A stretch of 64,000 nt of DNA from Brucella anthropi ATCC 49188. Lineage in GTDB: Bacteria > Pseudomonadota > Alphaproteobacteria > Rhizobiales > Rhizobiaceae. The stretch lies in assembly GCF_000017405.1 (NCBI RefSeq), contig NC_009667.1, forward strand, positions 2,776,001 through 2,840,000, in the 5' to 3' direction. The notes under the pieces are model-generated. The model did no database searches and had not been told where the DNA came from. It was given only the letters and a program-made list of their open reading frames with translations. The translations under genes and the position numbers were made by a program. Positions 61,464 to 64,000 of this stretch are shown here, in pieces. Within the stretch, counting starts at the first letter, position 1. Every line of letters begins with the position of its first letter.

Positions 61464-62762
61464 CTATTCCTTGATTACCTGCACACCTACATGTTGCGCG
61501 CGCCCGGCTCCCCATCCGGCGATGGCAGCCCCCAGCCCCAACACAGCGAAGAAAAGACCACAGGCGGTAAAGCTGCCCGTTGCGCTGTGGATCAGCCCGA
61601 CGATGAGCGGGCCGATTGCGGCAAGCGTATAGCCGACGCACTGCGCCATGCCGGACAGATGCGCCGCCGTGTGTGAGTCCGGCGCCCGCAGCACGATCAC
61701 CATCATGGCGGCGGCGATCAGACCGCCCTGCCCGATGCCCTGAATGACCGCCAGTCCCCAATAGGTCCATAGCGGCAGATAGAGAAAGCCGATCAGCGGC
61801 AAGGCCGCACAAGCGCAGAGAATGACATTGAGCAGGCTCTGGTTCTTCTGGCGGGTAGCAATCGACGGTACCGCGAGACAGGTGATGACCTGAGCCAGGA
61901 TCGAAAAAGAGACCAGACCGCCGGCCGCTGCCGGGCTCAGGCCCTGTTCGCGCAGGATCGGCGCCAGCCATCCGAAAACGATGTAGGCGGTGGAGGATTG
62001 CAGACCCATGAACAGGGTTACCTGCCAGGCCAGCTTATCCTTCCACAAGCCGATCACCTTGAAACCCGAATGGGCGACATTGTGTTTCGCACGCATGGCC
62101 TGCGGCAGCCACAACAGCAGAACGACTGCCGCCGGAACAGCCCAGAATGCCAGAGCAAGATTCCAGGAACCGCCGAGCATCCCCTTGATGGGAATGGTGA
62201 ATCCGGCCGCGGAGGCAGCGCCGCCGCATAGCGCCATCGTATAAAGACCGGTCATGATGGCCGCAGTTTTCGGGAAATCACGCTTGACGACGCCCGGAAG
62301 CAGCACGTTGCCAGTAGCAATTGCGGCACCGGCCAATGCTGCGCCAATATAAAGCGAATAGAACGAACCGAAGCCGCGAATGGCGGTGCCGACAGTCAGC
62401 ACGACCAGCACGAAAAGCAGAACGCGTTCGGCGCCGAAACGCTGCGCCAGCCGTGGTGCGAATGGCGCAAAGACGCCAAGGCAGACAACCGGCAACGTGG
62501 TCAGGATACCGGCTGCAACGGATGACATGCCGGTGGCATCGATGATTTCCGGCAAAAGCACGGAAACGCTGGAAAATACCGGTCGCAGATTGGCGGCGAT
62601 CAGCACGAGGCTCAGACCCAGCAAAATGCGCATCGCCTTGCTTGGCGGTTGCTGGACTGGCGGCGGCGGAACGCTGTCCGCCTCAGCGTCGACCAGCGCC
62701 TCGGGCTGAAATATCGCCTCGCTTTCTGCCGCTTCCGACAGGCCTGTGTTCGTGTGGCTCAT
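61464..62762 (-). CDS. MFS transporter, CynX/NimT family
   Basis: A 432-aa inner-membrane major facilitator of the CynX/NimT group. A polar N-terminal tail (about 1-40, Pro/Glu-rich) precedes twelve helices starting with LLGLSLVLIAANLRPVFSSV. LAQRFGAERVLLFVLVV (helix 2-3 loop) fits the family. CynX and NimT carry cyanate, 2-nitroimidazole and related small anions/heterocycles; the substrate here is unknown. The start overlaps the GntR stop as ATGA (62759-62762), so both are one operon. Confidence 0.85.
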   Translation of the reverse strand: MSHTNTGLSEAAESEAIFQPEALVDAEADSVPPPPVQQPPSKAMRILLGLSLVLIAANLRPVFSSVSVLLPEIIDATGMSSVAAGILTTLPVVCLGVFAPFAPRLAQRFGAERVLLFVLVVLTVGTAIRGFGSFYSLYIGAALAGAAIATGNVLLPGVVKRDFPKTAAIMTGLYTMALCGGAASAAGFTIPIKGMLGGSWNLALAFWAVPAAVVLLLWLPQAMRAKHNVAHSGFKVIGLWKDKLAWQVTLFMGLQSSTAYIVFGWLAPILREQGLSPAAAGGLVSFSILAQVITCLAVPSIATRQKNQSLLNVILCACAALPLIGFLYLPLWTYWGLAVIQGIGQGGLIAAAMMVIVLRAPDSHTAAHLSGMAQCVGYTLAAIGPLIVGLIHSATGSFTACGLFFAVLGLGAAIAGWGAGRAQHVGVQVIKE

Positions 62763-63436
62763 GATGCCAGCAACCTTTCAAGTTCTTCAATCAGGGGCGC
62801 CATGAAGCGGCGAACCGTTGCACCGGCCTGGTCAGGATCGCCCGAAGCGATAGCTTCAACGATCTGGCGGTGCGCCTCATGGTTTGGCTCGGGCAGTTCG
62901 CCGTCGAGCGTAGCTTCTATGGATTCGCGAATGGAGGCGGAGAAAAAGGCATAGACCTCGATCAGTGCGCTGTTGCCCGAGGCAGCGACGATGGCCTCAT
63001 GAAAGGCAAAGTCTCGGGCCACGAACGTTGCCCGGTCGAGTTCATCGCGATTGCCGCGTTGTGCCAGCATTTTCTCCAGATGCACAATCCCCTTCGGCTT
63101 GATGCGTAAGGCGGCCAGACGTGCGGCTTCCGTTTCGAGAACTGCCCGGGTCTCAAAGCGGTCGCGCAGGCTGGTATGGCGGATGCGGTCGAGGCTGCGT
63201 GCCGTGTCGGTAGTGGAACGGACATATGTTCCCGAACCCTGCCGGGTTTCCAGCATTCCCTGTGCCACCAGCGCCCGCACAGCTTCCCGCACCGTGCCGC
63301 GACTGACATCGAGCGTTGCGGAAAGTGCTGCTTCATTTGGCAACTGGTCGCCTATCGTCCAGCGTCCCGACGTGATTTCTCCGCGCAATGCCTGCGTGGC
63401 CGAATCCGTCAATGTCTTGCGGGATATTGCCTTCAT
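62759..63436 (-). CDS. GntR-family regulator, FadR subfamily
   Basis: A 225-aa repressor. The N-terminal winged helix (about 5-75: NEAALSATLDVSRGTVREAVRALVAQG) and the C-terminal all-helical FCD ligand-binding domain (about 90-215) include the metal-binding His/Asp pattern (AFHEAIVAASGN; HEAHRQIVEAI). It probably represses itself and the CynX-type transporter, released by a carboxylate effector. A perfect 17-bp palindrome lies 11-27 bp upstream. Confidence 0.9.
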   Translation of the reverse strand: MKAISRKTLTDSATQALRGEITSGRWTIGDQLPNEAALSATLDVSRGTVREAVRALVAQGMLETRQGSGTYVRSTTDTARSLDRIRHTSLRDRFETRAVLETEAARLAALRIKPKGIVHLEKMLAQRGNRDELDRATFVARDFAFHEAIVAASGNSALIEVYAFFSASIRESIEATLDGELPEPNHEAHRQIVEAIASGDPDQAGATVRRFMAPLIEELERLLAS

Positions 63437-63446
63437 ACCTTCACCA

Positions 63447-63463
63447 AAGTCATCTGATGACTT
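63447..63463. promoter_or_regulatory. Operator palindrome for the GntR regulator
   Basis: AAGTCATC-T-GATGACTT is a perfect palindrome with 8-bp arms, 11 bp before the regulator start. Its position and symmetry fit autorepression by the FadR-subfamily regulator; the core GTCATC/GATGAC resembles GntR half-sites. Binding is inferred. Confidence 0.6.
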
Positions 63464-63649
63464 GATGAATTAGACCTGCGTAATGAAGCTGTCAACCGTC
63501 ATGAAGAAAGCTGATTGCGGGCTGGTGAGGCGGATTTGATAATCCTGTTGTCACACTGGTATCCACTGCCGCATTCCGTTAACAATTTTCGCGCAAAGTG
63601 CCCCATAATCCAGCCGCTCGAGATTTCGGGCCAGACTTCAGGTGCCAGT

Positions 63650-64000
63650 ATGATCACACTTTACAGCCTTTCCGGAGACCACCTCGAACAAGTGGAAGTA
63701 GAGCCCGGTACTCCGTTGCCCGAGAATGTGATCTGGATCGATCTGTTTGCTCCCGGCGTCAACGAAGACAGTATTGTCGAGGCATGGATGGGCATTTCAA
63801 TCCCGACCCGCGAAGACATGACGGAGATCGAGGAATCGAGCCGCTTCTATACGGAAACCGGCGCACAATATCTCACCGTGCCTATCCTGCACGCGGTCGA
63901 TCTCGACCATCGCGAGCTTGCTCCGGTCACCTTCATTCTGCACGGATCACGGCTGATAACCGTGCGCTATGCCAATCCGAAATCGTTCAGCACCTATATC
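63650..64000 (+). CDS. corA: CorA-family Mg2+/divalent cation transporter (partial)
   Basis: The first 117 residues of an inner-membrane CorA channel: the N-terminal cytoplasmic domain with VIWIDLFAPGVNEDSIVE, the PTREDMTEIEESSRFY motif and the LTVPIL and LITVRYANP strands. The C-terminal membrane helices and GMN motif lie beyond the window. It should import Mg2+ (or Co2+/Ni2+). The ATG at 63650 follows a weak site. Divergent from the GntR gene, with about 210 bp between. Confidence 0.9.
   Translation, partial: MITLYSLSGDHLEQVEVEPGTPLPENVIWIDLFAPGVNEDSIVEAWMGISIPTREDMTEIEESSRFYTETGAQYLTVPILHAVDLDHRELAPVTFILHGSRLITVRYANPKSFSTYI

Noticed and set aside
1..64000. CRISPR arrays, rRNA, tRNA, intact insertion sequences
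   Set aside because: No regularly spaced direct repeats, no rRNA or tRNA structures and no transposase were seen by reading both strands.

Overview
The window is chromosomal DNA from an alphaproteobacterium of the order Rhizobiales, most likely family Brucellaceae (Brucella/Ochrobactrum type). This is inferred from gene content, not from a search. The evidence is a MucR/Ros regulator, the FeuN-FeuP-FeuQ set, the order pepN - pleC - glnE - sensor/regulator - degP - cycHJKL (ccm), DivJ beside DUF1491/DUF2336 genes, and several families of short palindromic intergenic repeats typical of this group. Coding density is high. No rRNA, tRNA, CRISPR array or intact insertion sequence was seen.

Layout, left to right. 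1-6.9 kb: an aminotransferase with a DUF423 membrane protein, a secreted PsiF-repeat protein, a frameshifted P-loop kinase-like gene, a YitT membrane protein, a Sel1-like protein, a DUF2147 exported protein, a glutathione S-transferase and two tiny ATGA-coupled membrane/exported peptides. 6.9-18 kb: AMP nucleosidase, a membrane-anchored EEP-family enzyme, ETF-ubiquinone oxidoreductase, a family-4-like uracil-DNA glycosylase with incomplete Fe-S ligands, an MFS and a DMT permease, and aminopeptidase N. 18-34.9 kb: an envelope/regulatory block with PleC, GlnE, a two-component pair downstream of DegP, the cytochrome c maturation operon ccmI-ccmE-ccmF-ccmH, a surface-antigen lipoprotein and feuN-feuP-feuQ. 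34.9-36.4 kb is a sparse region holding one holin-like membrane gene and a perfect 16-bp hairpin.

36.4-48.2 kb: a class A penicillin-binding protein, a split DUF1214/DUF1254 pair, DUF2336, DUF1491, a peptidoglycan-binding protein overlapping divJ, a DUF5330 protein, SufE, an amidase whose last codons lie in a palindromic repeat, and a two-gene unit (DnaA-domain-IV-like HTH plus DUF6456) that looks like the GafY/GafZ activators of gene transfer agents. 48.4-64 kb: MucR, a cluster of four palindromes, oligopeptidase B, an acyl-CoA synthetase, a small helical protein, two c-type cytochromes, a HerA-like ATPase, a DUF4287 protein, an L,D-transpeptidase, a haloacid dehalogenase, Fe-type superoxide dismutase, a GntR-MFS operon with a perfect operator palindrome, and the 5' end of a CorA transporter.

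How the parts connect: PleC and DivJ are the opposing phosphatase and kinase of DivK in the CtrA cell-cycle relay, and CtrA signalling and GafYZ are both known inputs to gene transfer agent expression in other Alphaproteobacteria. Three TTACG-N4-CGTAA-type sites, before ETF-QO, the DUF2147 gene and the gene at 54.7 kb, suggest one MerR/LiuR-type regulon spread over the window. Much of the rest concerns the envelope (DegP, PBP, L,D-transpeptidase, FeuPQ, Ccm).
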